This document shows positions 55,621 to 63,274 of a stretch of 64,000 bases of DNA, one piece after another; positions within the stretch are counted from its first letter, which is position 1; each line of letters begins with the position of its first letter. The stretch comes from Pseudomonadales bacterium (GTDB lineage: Bacteria; Pseudomonadota; Gammaproteobacteria; Pseudomonadales; UBA7239). The stretch is taken from positions 124,001 through 188,000 of the forward strand of contig JANQLY010000023.1 in the NCBI GenBank assembly GCA_028280345.1, read 5' to 3'. Position numbers and translations under genes: made by a program. Below the pieces are notes generated by a model. It did not search any database and was not told the origin of the DNA. It was given only the letters and a program-made list of their open reading frames with translations.

Positions 55621-57190
55621 TATAGCCTAATTCCCGGGCATAACCCATAGCTCGCAGCACATTCAACCGCCCGACACCAAAACGATGATCTTGCCCAGCC
55701 TCTCCTACATCCTCCACTGAACCATTCAAAAGATCTTGTAGCAAATATGCGCGCTCATTAGCGGGCACCGTATCACGAATATTTGTACCACTTAAAAGCA
55801 AAGCAAGCGCCCCTGCAACATGAGGAGTCGCCATAGAGCTACCATTGTATGCCTCATATTTACCTCGTGGTATTGACGATAAAACCCCCACACCAGGTGC
55901 AGATATATCTGGTTTTGAATACACCAAAGGTAAGTATTTTTTATTAATATACTGAGATGAATCAATATATTGTGTTCTACCACCTGAAAAACCAGCCACT
56001 CGATCCAGAGGATCTGTTGCCCCAACCGTATATGAAAAATAGTCATTACCCGGAGAGCCACTAGTCTGACTACCATCATTACCAATAGCAACCACAACCG
56101 GTATACCAAGCTGATTAGCCGAAATTACCATACGCGTATATACATCAAGTACCCGGGGGTCAAAACTTAACGAGCCCAATGACATTGATATGATGTCCGC
56201 GCCATTATCAATAGCCCACTGCATTCCTGCTAAAATTTGAAAGTCGCTACCTTGCCCTCTGGGCAAAACTGTTCCAGCCATTAAAGTTGCTTCCGGTGCA
56301 ACTCCAATCCACTGCCCGGAAGCATTTCCCCCGGCAATCGTTCCAGCACAATGGGTACCATGTGTATGTGTATCTCTCGGTGCTCTATAGATAGCATTAC
56401 CATCTCTATCAAATTCCACATAATATCTGTCATCAAAACTATCAATCAGATCAGGGTGGGAAGCATCAATCCCCGTATCCAACACAGCGACTTTAACGCC
56501 TTCTCCTCTAACATCATATGCCCCCCACACACTCATTGCCCCTATTGCTTCAACCCCCCATGCAGAAGTCTTGTTATCTGTGACCGATGAAGGCAATCGG
56601 CTTACATCCATTTTTGCTATCGGTGGCAAGTTAATATTGCGATTAGGGAACACATTCGCAATAGCAATACCAGACATCTCATCCACTAAACTATGAAGAT
56701 CATCCCGATGGATGTCCATTGCAACGGTCTTCGCAGCCCACAATTCATGGTACGCCTTTTCAGGAAAAACCTTACTATTTTTCCAGCGATTATCAATTGC
56801 TCCTTTGATATGAGAATCAGACACAAAGCGCTTTAAATTTTTTAACGAATCTGATTTAGCCTCTCTAGCCGCTTTAGGACTAACTCTCATATTGACCGCC
56901 ATCTGTGAGATACTATTGGAGTTACTAATATTTTTCTGTCTATCTCTTCTGGAAAGCCTGCGAATTCTCCTCAATTCCGTACAACTAGGTGGCAACATAT
57001 CCCTTGGACTACCCAAAATAGTTCTATTATGTAAATTTTTTGCAGCAGCTTCGTACAACTCAATTCCACTATCATCATCATCTGCCAACTGAATCAATAC
57101 TTGCTGATTCCTGTTACTATTTTCATCCAGTATTTGCTCTATTTGCCTGTTGATAGATTTGCTTTTTTTACCAACAACTCTGACAACCAT
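55613..57190 (-). CDS. Subtilisin-like serine protease (S8), apparently cytosolic
   Basis: 525 residues. Triad D238 (VAVLDTGIDASHPDL), H277 (HTHGTHCAG) and S452 (NGSSMATPHVAGA), oxyanion N371 (VVVAIGNDGS). The first 230 residues carry no signal peptide; residues 153-185 (AAKTVAMDIHRDDLHSLVDE, then ANVFPNR) resemble the end of an I9-type prodomain. A GGGAG box eight bases before ATG 57190. AT-rich compared with neighbours. Fused directly (8-bp overlap) to the small gene downstream. Proteolytic, substrate unknown. An internal or phage-defence role is conceivable but not shown. Confidence 0.88.
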   Translation of the reverse strand: MVVRVVGKKSKSINRQIEQILDENSNRNQQVLIQLADDDDSGIELYEAAAKNLHNRTILGSPRDMLPPSCTELRRIRRLSRRDRQKNISNSNSISQMAVNMRVSPKAAREAKSDSLKNLKRFVSDSHIKGAIDNRWKNSKVFPEKAYHELWAAKTVAMDIHRDDLHSLVDEMSGIAIANVFPNRNINLPPIAKMDVSRLPSSVTDNKTSAWGVEAIGAMSVWGAYDVRGEGVKVAVLDTGIDASHPDLIDSFDDRYYVEFDRDGNAIYRAPRDTHTHGTHCAGTIAGGNASGQWIGVAPEATLMAGTVLPRGQGSDFQILAGMQWAIDNGADIISMSLGSLSFDPRVLDVYTRMVISANQLGIPVVVAIGNDGSQTSGSPGNDYFSYTVGATDPLDRVAGFSGGRTQYIDSSQYINKKYLPLVYSKPDISAPGVGVLSSIPRGKYEAYNGSSMATPHVAGALALLLSGTNIRDTVPANERAYLLQDLLNGSVEDVGEAGQDHRFGVGRLNVLRAMGYARELGYID

Positions 57191-57285
57191 ATTAAATCTC
57201 CCTTTAAATTATTAATCTTAATGAAAACACCTCTTTCTCAATCGAGAAGGGTTTTAAATATATCATCGAAACCGATATAAGAAAG

Positions 57286-57301
57286 CTACCCGGACGGGTA
57301 G
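57286..57301. terminator. Hairpin between the subtilase and GNAT genes
   Basis: CTACCCG-GA-CGGGTAG, a 7-bp perfect stem, with TTTTG on the plus strand and CTTTCTT after it on the minus strand. It lies 35 bases past the GNAT stop, where a minus-strand terminator would be expected. The T-tract is weak. Confidence 0.5.
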
Positions 57302-57336
57302 TTTTGAGTATTATCAATCAAGTAGCGAGAGTACAA

Positions 57337-57936
57337 TCATCGCTTCATAAACCAAACCGTCGGACCACCGTCCGGCAAGGTTTCTTCATCCACTACCTTA
57401 AACCCATAACGTTCATATAAAACATTATTTTTCACATTGCTGGATTCCAGATAAGCCGGCATATCCTGCTTATCGCAAACCTCCAAACCAGCTTTTAACA
57501 AAGCAGAACCGATGCCCCTACCCTGATTGTTATAAGCCGCACCAATAGCATGCAAATAGAAATGGGGCTCACTCGCATACTGCTCATGGTATTTTGCAAA
57601 CATCTGATCAACCAGCATACCCCGCTTCATACTTGCCGGACCGGAGGCCAATAGCATCTTCCATATCAACACCAGCACACGCCAGTGAAACGGTGCCTTA
57701 TGAGCAACACCAGGCGGTAACCACATCGCCGCACCGGTACCCTCATCATTAAGATAAACATGGCCGTGTTTTTTATACAGTGCTTCAGCCTCAGCCCGAA
57801 ACATTGTGCTGTAAATCTTCGGCTGGCCGCAGATCCAGTCCATCACCGGGTCGTCGGTAAATGCACTGCCTAAAATATCACACACCTGCCCCATTTCATC
57901 AGGTGTTGCGACACGAATAGTCCGGGCTTTATCCAT
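57337..57936 (-). CDS. GNAT-family N-acetyltransferase
   Basis: 199 residues. One acetyltransferase domain: TRVATPDEMGQVCDILGSAF-like opening (IRVATPDEMGQVCDIL), then the acetyl-CoA pyrophosphate loop NQGRGIGSALLKAGLEVC and a C-terminal NVLYERYGFKVVDEETLP. Aminoglycoside- or peptide-type targets are both possible. It ends the phospho-signalling gene string, eight bases after the kinase stop, so it may be co-transcribed and could acetylate a component of that pathway; that link is inferred. Confidence 0.88.
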   Translation of the reverse strand: MDKARTIRVATPDEMGQVCDILGSAFTDDPVMDWICGQPKIYSTMFRAEAEALYKKHGHVYLNDEGTGAAMWLPPGVAHKAPFHWRVLVLIWKMLLASGPASMKRGMLVDQMFAKYHEQYASEPHFYLHAIGAAYNNQGRGIGSALLKAGLEVCDKQDMPAYLESSNVKNNVLYERYGFKVVDEETLPDGGPTVWFMKR

Positions 57937-57944
57937 CAGAATAA

Positions 57945-59168
57945 TCAGGTCGTTTTAATTGTAAAGTTTTTGCTGTTGCCACTTTTATAATCGGTAAACT
58001 TGACCTGCACCGGTATTTTTTTCAGAAACTTTAATGGACCACCGGTTTTAATCAGCTTACGCAGAGCGCTGCGCACTTTGGTTTCACTCTCTCCGTCAAT
58101 GGTAATATCAAACAGTACACTTTCGCAGGAACCTTTGCGCTCACGGTGCCAGTCGATCAGCTTGTCAGTAGCCGTATTAAACGGCACTGTAAAGCGGTTA
58201 TAGTCTTCACTAACGGTGCGAACCACATACTGATACTTGTTCGAAAACAAACCGGATTTGGTCTTGCGCTCGTTGAACCACGCGCCCTGTTTGAGAGCCT
58301 GTTTGGGCTCCGGCGCTTTCTTTTTCACTTCATCTTTTAGACCGCCACGGGTAACTTTAGTGCCACTCACAAACTCACCGGTTTCACGCAGTTGCCTTGC
58401 TGCATTCATCACCTGCTCGCAGGTTTGAAAACGCTGGTCGATATTTTTCGCCAGCATTTTTTCAAGAAAATGCTGGGCTTTGGCAAGCTTGCCAGTGAGA
58501 CGCGGAATCGGCTCTTTAAGATGTTTCATCGCCAGAGCCATATAGTCCTCTGATTCGTAGGGCACCTGGCGCATCAGCATTTCGTAAAACATAATACCGA
58601 GCGCATAGATATCACTGCGCCCATCAAGGTCGCGACCCTGAATCTGCTCCGGGCTCATGTATTTGGGTGTACCAAGTACCGCGCCGGCAACTGTCATACC
58701 ATCGCTTGCATCCTGGCGACGCGCAATACCGAAATCCATGAGTACTGCGGAATGGTCATCGCGAAACATAATATTTTCCGGTTTTACATCGCGATGAATA
58801 ATGCCTTTACTATGGGCGTAATTCAGGGCATCGGCTACCTGCTCGATAATCACCAGCGCCTCTTCAAGTTCCAGCCCCGCCTTGGCCAAACCATCAAGCG
58901 TCCCCCCCGGCAGGTACTCCATACTCATATAGTAGTAACCTTCGAGGCTACCGAAATCATAAACGGGAATAATATGGCGATGACTCAATTGCGCAACGGT
59001 TTTTGCCTCACGTAAAAAACGCGCGGCGAACTCTTCGTCGGCTATGGTTTTCGGTTCAAGGATTTTTACTGCAACCTTGCGATCAAAGGCTTCCTGGACG
59101 CCAAGGTAGACTGCGGCCATACCCCCCTGCCCGACTTTGCGCTCCAGTTTGTGACCCGGTAATTTCAT
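57945..59168 (-). CDS. Ser/Thr protein kinase, PknB-like, with a C-terminal domain of unknown type
   Basis: 407 residues. Kinase core residues 1-260: Gly loop VGQGGMAAVYLG, K35 in VAVKILEP, HRDVKPEN with D127, DFG (145-147) and APE-type GTPKYMSPEQI. Eukaryotic-like (Hanks) kinase. Residues 320-407 form a small domain (FTVPFNTATDKLIDWHRERK ... VKFTDYKSGNSKNF) not recognised. No membrane helix. Its start overlaps by four bases the small membrane protein gene upstream. In many bacteria such kinases act with FHA and PP2C partners, all encoded here. Confidence 0.93.
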   Translation of the reverse strand: MKLPGHKLERKVGQGGMAAVYLGVQEAFDRKVAVKILEPKTIADEEFAARFLREAKTVAQLSHRHIIPVYDFGSLEGYYYMSMEYLPGGTLDGLAKAGLELEEALVIIEQVADALNYAHSKGIIHRDVKPENIMFRDDHSAVLMDFGIARRQDASDGMTVAGAVLGTPKYMSPEQIQGRDLDGRSDIYALGIMFYEMLMRQVPYESEDYMALAMKHLKEPIPRLTGKLAKAQHFLEKMLAKNIDQRFQTCEQVMNAARQLRETGEFVSGTKVTRGGLKDEVKKKAPEPKQALKQGAWFNERKTKSGLFSNKYQYVVRTVSEDYNRFTVPFNTATDKLIDWHRERKGSCESVLFDITIDGESETKVRSALRKLIKTGGPLKFLKKIPVQVKFTDYKSGNSKNFTIKTT

Positions 59169-59410
59169 TGATTCAAGGCCATCTTGCTTGTGGTTGCCCC
59201 TTGCTGTGGTTCCTGCAGTTCTTTGTAGCTATGCAGCTTCAACAGATAAAGCCAAAAGCCTAATATAGCGGAAAATATCCCCAAACAACATAAGCGAATT
59301 AATATCTCTGTACTGAGCGTACATGCCGGGCTTTGTACCAGACCTGGCGTTAAGGTATTTCCGGAAAACATAGCTGGAAAACATAGCCAAGCCTGCCGCC
59401 AAAGCGACAA
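59165..59410 (-). CDS. Small single-helix membrane protein coupled to the kinase gene
   Basis: 81 residues from TTG 59410; ATG 59371 (MFSGNTLTPG) is an alternative giving 68. One transmembrane helix, ILIRLCCLGIFSAILGFWLY, with a Lys/His flank, then a polar Gln/Glu tail. The stop overlaps the kinase start as ATGA, the usual sign of coupling, and the coding frame fills most of a 266-bp gap. No family recognised. If real, it could tether or modulate the soluble kinase. Confidence 0.45.
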   Translation of the reverse strand: MSLWRQAWLCFPAMFSGNTLTPGLVQSPACTLSTEILIRLCCLGIFSAILGFWLYLLKLHSYKELQEPQQGATTSKMALNQ

Positions 59411-59434
59411 ACTATTAAACTGTTTGAAAATTAA

Positions 59435-59800
59435 TCAGGAGCGCGAGGAGCCTTCAAGAATCTGGGCCGTTTTATCGAGCTGCGGCTCGTCCTCGTCAAT
59501 AAATTTGAAGTTGTTCCAGGCGATCCGCACCAGATCACCACTGCCAAGTTTGCGCTCGTCTTCAACCTTGATGTCGTTGATAAAGGTACCGTTCGTGCTG
59601 CCGAGGTCTTTAATCACAAACTCGTAATAGCCTTCGAAATACTCGTTTTCACGCGCCTCAATCACCGCGTGGTTACCGCTCACAGAAATATCATCAATTG
59701 CGATATCACAATCCGGGTGACGCCCAATACTGTGGGTTTGTTTATCAAGGGGAAACTTATTGACCACGACCCCATCAACCAGTTGTGCCAGAATTGCCAT
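59435..59800 (-). CDS. FHA-domain protein
   Basis: 121 residues, one forkhead-associated domain that binds phosphothreonine peptides. Key residues: GRHPDCDIAIDD (Arg), SVSGNHAVIE (Ser and His), IKDLGSTNGTFINDIKVED (Asn-Gly). An N-terminal LVDGVVVNKFPLDKQTH strand pair begins the fold. It should read threonines phosphorylated by one of the flanking kinases. Gap of 160 bp to the PP2C gene upstream contains only a short tandem repeat. Confidence 0.93.
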   Translation of the reverse strand: MAILAQLVDGVVVNKFPLDKQTHSIGRHPDCDIAIDDISVSGNHAVIEARENEYFEGYYEFVIKDLGSTNGTFINDIKVEDERKLGSGDLVRIAWNNFKFIDEDEPQLDKTAQILEGSSRS

Positions 59801-59827
59801 ATTATTGCTCGACCTCTTTTGACGCTT

Positions 59828-59858
59828 TATCGATCTATCGATTATCTACCTATCGATT
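59828..59858. repeat. Three TATCGAT(C/T) repeats
   Basis: TATCGATC and TATCGATT lie head to tail at 59828-59843; a third TATCGATT is at 59851-59858 after ATCTACC. They stand in the gap between the FHA and PP2C genes, just upstream of the FHA start. Function unknown; ATCGAT palindromes may be a binding site. Confidence 0.7.
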
Positions 59859-59960
59859 GCCTGTTGACTGCTATCTACTACGTACCGCCGAAAAGGCCAT
59901 TGTATCGACTGTACCGGAGCAAGAAAAGGTACTTTTACCTCTACAATCTGATCCAGAGCA

Positions 59961-60695
59961 CTAGTGGCCGACAACCTCGACTACTATAACAGTGACATTA
60001 TCGGTTACCTTGTGGGCGAGACTTTGCTCCACCAGCAGTTCAACACAGTCTTCCACACTGTTAAATTCATTACTGACAATTTCGCTGATCTGCTCAAAAC
60101 TCAGGGTATTGGTCAGCCCGTCAGAGCATAATAACAGGCGATCACCACTGTAAACCGGTTGGGCCATATAGGTAAATTCGACAATTTCCTGGGCCGCCCC
60201 CAGGGAGTTGGTGAGCAGATTGCGAAACGGGCTATTGTCAATTTCGTCTTCTGTAATCGCCCCACCATCCAGCATTTGCTGTACAACAGAGTGATCACGA
60301 GTCACCTGATTGAACTCTCCACCCTGTAGCAAATACGCGCGTGAATCACCCGCATAGCAGATATGGGCGACGCTCTCCTCAAAATACGCGGCGACTAACG
60401 TTGTGCCCATTTTCGCCAGCTGTTCACTGTCTTTGGAACGCTGGCGTATCGCACAGTGGGCCACATTGCCCGCACCACTCATCGCATATTGTGGCGGATC
60501 AGCATCCAGGCGACGCGGTAGCTCATCAAGAAAGCAGGTCACCGCAAGATCGCTTGCCACTTCGCCACCATTGTGCCCACCCATGCCATCTGCAACGACG
60601 GTAATCAATCCACTTTCCGTACGAATGATGCCGTAGGCATCCTCGTTATTTTTACGCAGACAACCAATGTCGGTTTTACCCGCTACTTTATGCAC
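59961..60695 (-). CDS. PP2C-family Ser/Thr protein phosphatase
   Basis: 244 residues, Stp/PrpC type. Metal and phosphate-binding motifs: DIGCLRKNNEDAYG (Arg/Asp), VVADGMGGHNGGEVAS (Asp-Gly), CYAGDSRAYL, LLLCSDGLTN and DNVTVIVVE. Dephosphorylates Ser/Thr sites made by Hanks kinases and needs Mn or Mg. Start ATG 60695, 26 bp after the CHASE2 kinase stop, so they should share a transcript. Confidence 0.95.
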   Translation of the reverse strand: MHKVAGKTDIGCLRKNNEDAYGIIRTESGLITVVADGMGGHNGGEVASDLAVTCFLDELPRRLDADPPQYAMSGAGNVAHCAIRQRSKDSEQLAKMGTTLVAAYFEESVAHICYAGDSRAYLLQGGEFNQVTRDHSVVQQMLDGGAITEDEIDNSPFRNLLTNSLGAAQEIVEFTYMAQPVYSGDRLLLCSDGLTNTLSFEQISEIVSNEFNSVEDCVELLVEQSLAHKVTDNVTVIVVEVVGH

Positions 60696-60721
60696 ATTTC
60701 CCCCCTGTTCAGACCTGTCAA

Positions 60722-63163
60722 TTACAGGCCTTTGTCGAGCTGTTTATGTAACACTTCGGCAAATTGATAAGCTGACTCGAAGCGCTTGTCCGGTTTTTTA
60801 TGCAACGCCTTGCTAATGATACGCTGCGCACTCGCCGGCAAATCCGGATTAATTTCTGCCACACTCGGATATTTGCTGTGAATAATCTCATAGGTAAGAC
60901 TTGCCAACGTATCACCCTTGAACGGCAGTTGACCACACAGCAACTGATAAAATGTCACACCGAGACTGAAAATATCTGTCTGACCATTGACCTTTTCACC
61001 TTTGAGTTGTTCCGGCGACATATACAATGGGCTACCAATAATATCACCAGTACGCGTACTCGAATTATCGGCAATACGTGCAATGCCGAAGTCCGCCACC
61101 TTGACCTCTTGCTTTTCAGGGTCATACATAATATTGCTCGGCTTGATATCGCGATGGATGATATTTTGCTCGTGGGCATAACCCAATGCATTGGCTACTT
61201 CTGCCACGAGCCAGTAAACTTCTTCCACATCGAGTAATTCACCCGGTTTGGTATAGGCACTGAGCGGCTCACCGTTGACATAGTCCATCGCAATAAAAGC
61301 GAGATCCGGTTCCTCACCTACATCGTAGACGGTGACAATATTCGGGTGATTGAGACGGCCCGCCGCTTCCGCTTCGCGGAAAAAACGCGCTTTTACTTCA
61401 TCTATTTCACTTGGCGGGAACTGGGCATAGCTCAGTGTCTTGATCGCCACCTGACGTGAGATTTTCGGATCGTGGCCGAGATAAACAATACCCATTGCAC
61501 CGCGACCCAATTCGCAATCAATTTCATAACGGCCAAGTACCGGTTTTGTATCAGAGCCCTGATTAAGCACCATCGTTTGTACGGCGGTCGCCTCCAGGCT
61601 ATTACTATTTTGTTGTTGTGCTTCCTGAAGTTTTTTCGCACGCTTTGCTGCATCGCGAAAATTGCGTTTACGCCGGGCAAGATCCGCATAGATTTCTGCA
61701 GCGCGTTGAAACTGTCGCTTGCGTTCCATACCCGCCGCAATTTCATAGGTGAGATCAAGTACCGGCTTGTGTGGCTGGCAACGCTTTAACACTTTGAGTG
61801 CTTCATCCCAGTCAGATTGTTTGTAAAGGGACTTCGCCAGACGCAAGGCATACAGATCTGACTCTTTTTTCAGCACATTGACGTATTGCCGCTGCATCTG
61901 CCACAGCAGCATAAACAATTGCCCTGCAAGTAAATAGGTCAGCAGTAACCCCGAAGGTAACCAAAGCCATTGCGTAACCTGCAAACCGGCCTGCACCACC
62001 ACAATCGCAGAAGCAATAAAGGCAGTAACCAGCAAACCGAGATTCACTCTCAACAGTGGCAATAGCACGAGCAGATAGACGGCGAGTAACAACAGGACTC
62101 CCTTCTCCACCCAGACGTACCAGTACGGTATTGTGTACCAGGCTTTATCCTGCAAACTTTGCAAGGTCAGCGCCGCATTATTTGCAGCAACACTATCCTT
62201 GACGCCGATCACGACGGTTTTTTCATGCAGTGACTTCAGCGCCCCACTCTTGTTCAAATCACTCAGGGGCAAGCGCACAATCTCCGGCGCAATACCTGTT
62301 GCTACGGAGTAAACGGGATAGATACGGCCATCAGGAGAAACCGGCAGTGATTCATCGCCGAGCAAAATAGCTTCGCGACGCAACCAAGCCAGTTGCTTCA
62401 TGCCCTGCTGTTTTGCAAGTACCTGGACCACGGCATCGGCAAACACATCATCTCCCACCTGCCACAGCAGTGGATAGTCAGACATGACATTGGCAGGCGC
62501 ATAAAGGGGTGCCGCAAACACCTTGGATTCGTAGCGAAACTGCGCTAGCGATGGAGTAGCAAATGACAGATGCCCGGGTAACCAGTCGAGGTAGTCCTGA
62601 CGAGCCGAATCCTGCACTGGCAAGCGCTGGGCTTCGCGTAGATAACGCACCGAACCATCGTCGCTGCTTCCAGCTGATACGCCCAACACGAGAGCGCCAT
62701 CCAGTATCATGGCGAGAAAGCCATCGTAGCGGCGCTCCAGCGCTTTGAGCTCAGACCACAATCCAGCCTTTTTAATTTGCTCACTAACACCGGGATTATC
62801 ACCGAGGCGACGCACCGCAAAGTCTGCTGCATAATTATCTACATAGGGTACTTCCGGCACAACGAGCAGAACGCCTTTGGTGTAAGTACTTTTTAACTGT
62901 TCGAGAAGCTTCGATAGTGCGAGCGCACCGGATGAATCGTTGAGCAAGCGTTCCATTTCACGCGCGGGCACTTCAATCTGAACGATCTGTCCGGTAACTG
63001 GTGGCTTCGGTGTCAGGCGAGCGCCGACTTGAAACAGCCAATGATTCGCAGTATGCAGATAACTGGATGAAAGTGGACCGGCGAGCAACACCAGCGTTAC
63101 CAAAACAAACAACGTCCGCAAGGTAAACAGGCTGGATAATACTTTAAGTGCTGTGTTTAGCAT
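60722..63163 (-). CDS. CHASE2-type membrane Ser/Thr protein kinase
   Basis: 813 residues. An N-terminal helix (about 12-32), a periplasmic CHASE2-like sensor (about 40-345), three membrane helices (about 353-422), a TPR-like linker (about 430-515: DWDEALKVLKRCQP, FQRAAEIYADLARR) and a C-terminal Hanks kinase (546-810). Gly loop GRGAMGIVYLG, K575 in VAIKTL, HRDIKPSN with D672, DFG 691-693. Unusually, the kinase is C-terminal to the sensor. It likely senses an extracytoplasmic signal and starts the FHA/PP2C cascade encoded just downstream. Confidence 0.93.
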   Translation of the reverse strand: MLNTALKVLSSLFTLRTLFVLVTLVLLAGPLSSSYLHTANHWLFQVGARLTPKPPVTGQIVQIEVPAREMERLLNDSSGALALSKLLEQLKSTYTKGVLLVVPEVPYVDNYAADFAVRRLGDNPGVSEQIKKAGLWSELKALERRYDGFLAMILDGALVLGVSAGSSDDGSVRYLREAQRLPVQDSARQDYLDWLPGHLSFATPSLAQFRYESKVFAAPLYAPANVMSDYPLLWQVGDDVFADAVVQVLAKQQGMKQLAWLRREAILLGDESLPVSPDGRIYPVYSVATGIAPEIVRLPLSDLNKSGALKSLHEKTVVIGVKDSVAANNAALTLQSLQDKAWYTIPYWYVWVEKGVLLLLAVYLLVLLPLLRVNLGLLVTAFIASAIVVVQAGLQVTQWLWLPSGLLLTYLLAGQLFMLLWQMQRQYVNVLKKESDLYALRLAKSLYKQSDWDEALKVLKRCQPHKPVLDLTYEIAAGMERKRQFQRAAEIYADLARRKRNFRDAAKRAKKLQEAQQQNSNSLEATAVQTMVLNQGSDTKPVLGRYEIDCELGRGAMGIVYLGHDPKISRQVAIKTLSYAQFPPSEIDEVKARFFREAEAAGRLNHPNIVTVYDVGEEPDLAFIAMDYVNGEPLSAYTKPGELLDVEEVYWLVAEVANALGYAHEQNIIHRDIKPSNIMYDPEKQEVKVADFGIARIADNSSTRTGDIIGSPLYMSPEQLKGEKVNGQTDIFSLGVTFYQLLCGQLPFKGDTLASLTYEIIHSKYPSVAEINPDLPASAQRIISKALHKKPDKRFESAYQFAEVLHKQLDKGL

Positions 63164-63274
63164 CCCCTGTCTTTATTACATTCACCTGTTCGATTCGTAA
63201 TGTCAGCACAGCAACCTCTTCTTGCTGCACCACCCCCAAAAATAGCAACCGGGCATTAAGCCCGGCTGTAATAA

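Noticed and set aside
55267-57190. Known gasdermin- or CBASS-type protease system
   Set aside because: A protease is present, but no gasdermin-like, cyclase, or other cognate gene accompanies it in the window.
57337-63163. Type VI secretion regulatory cluster
   Set aside because: Kinase, phosphatase and FHA genes often sit in T6SS loci, but no tss, hcp, vgrG or clpV gene is in the window.
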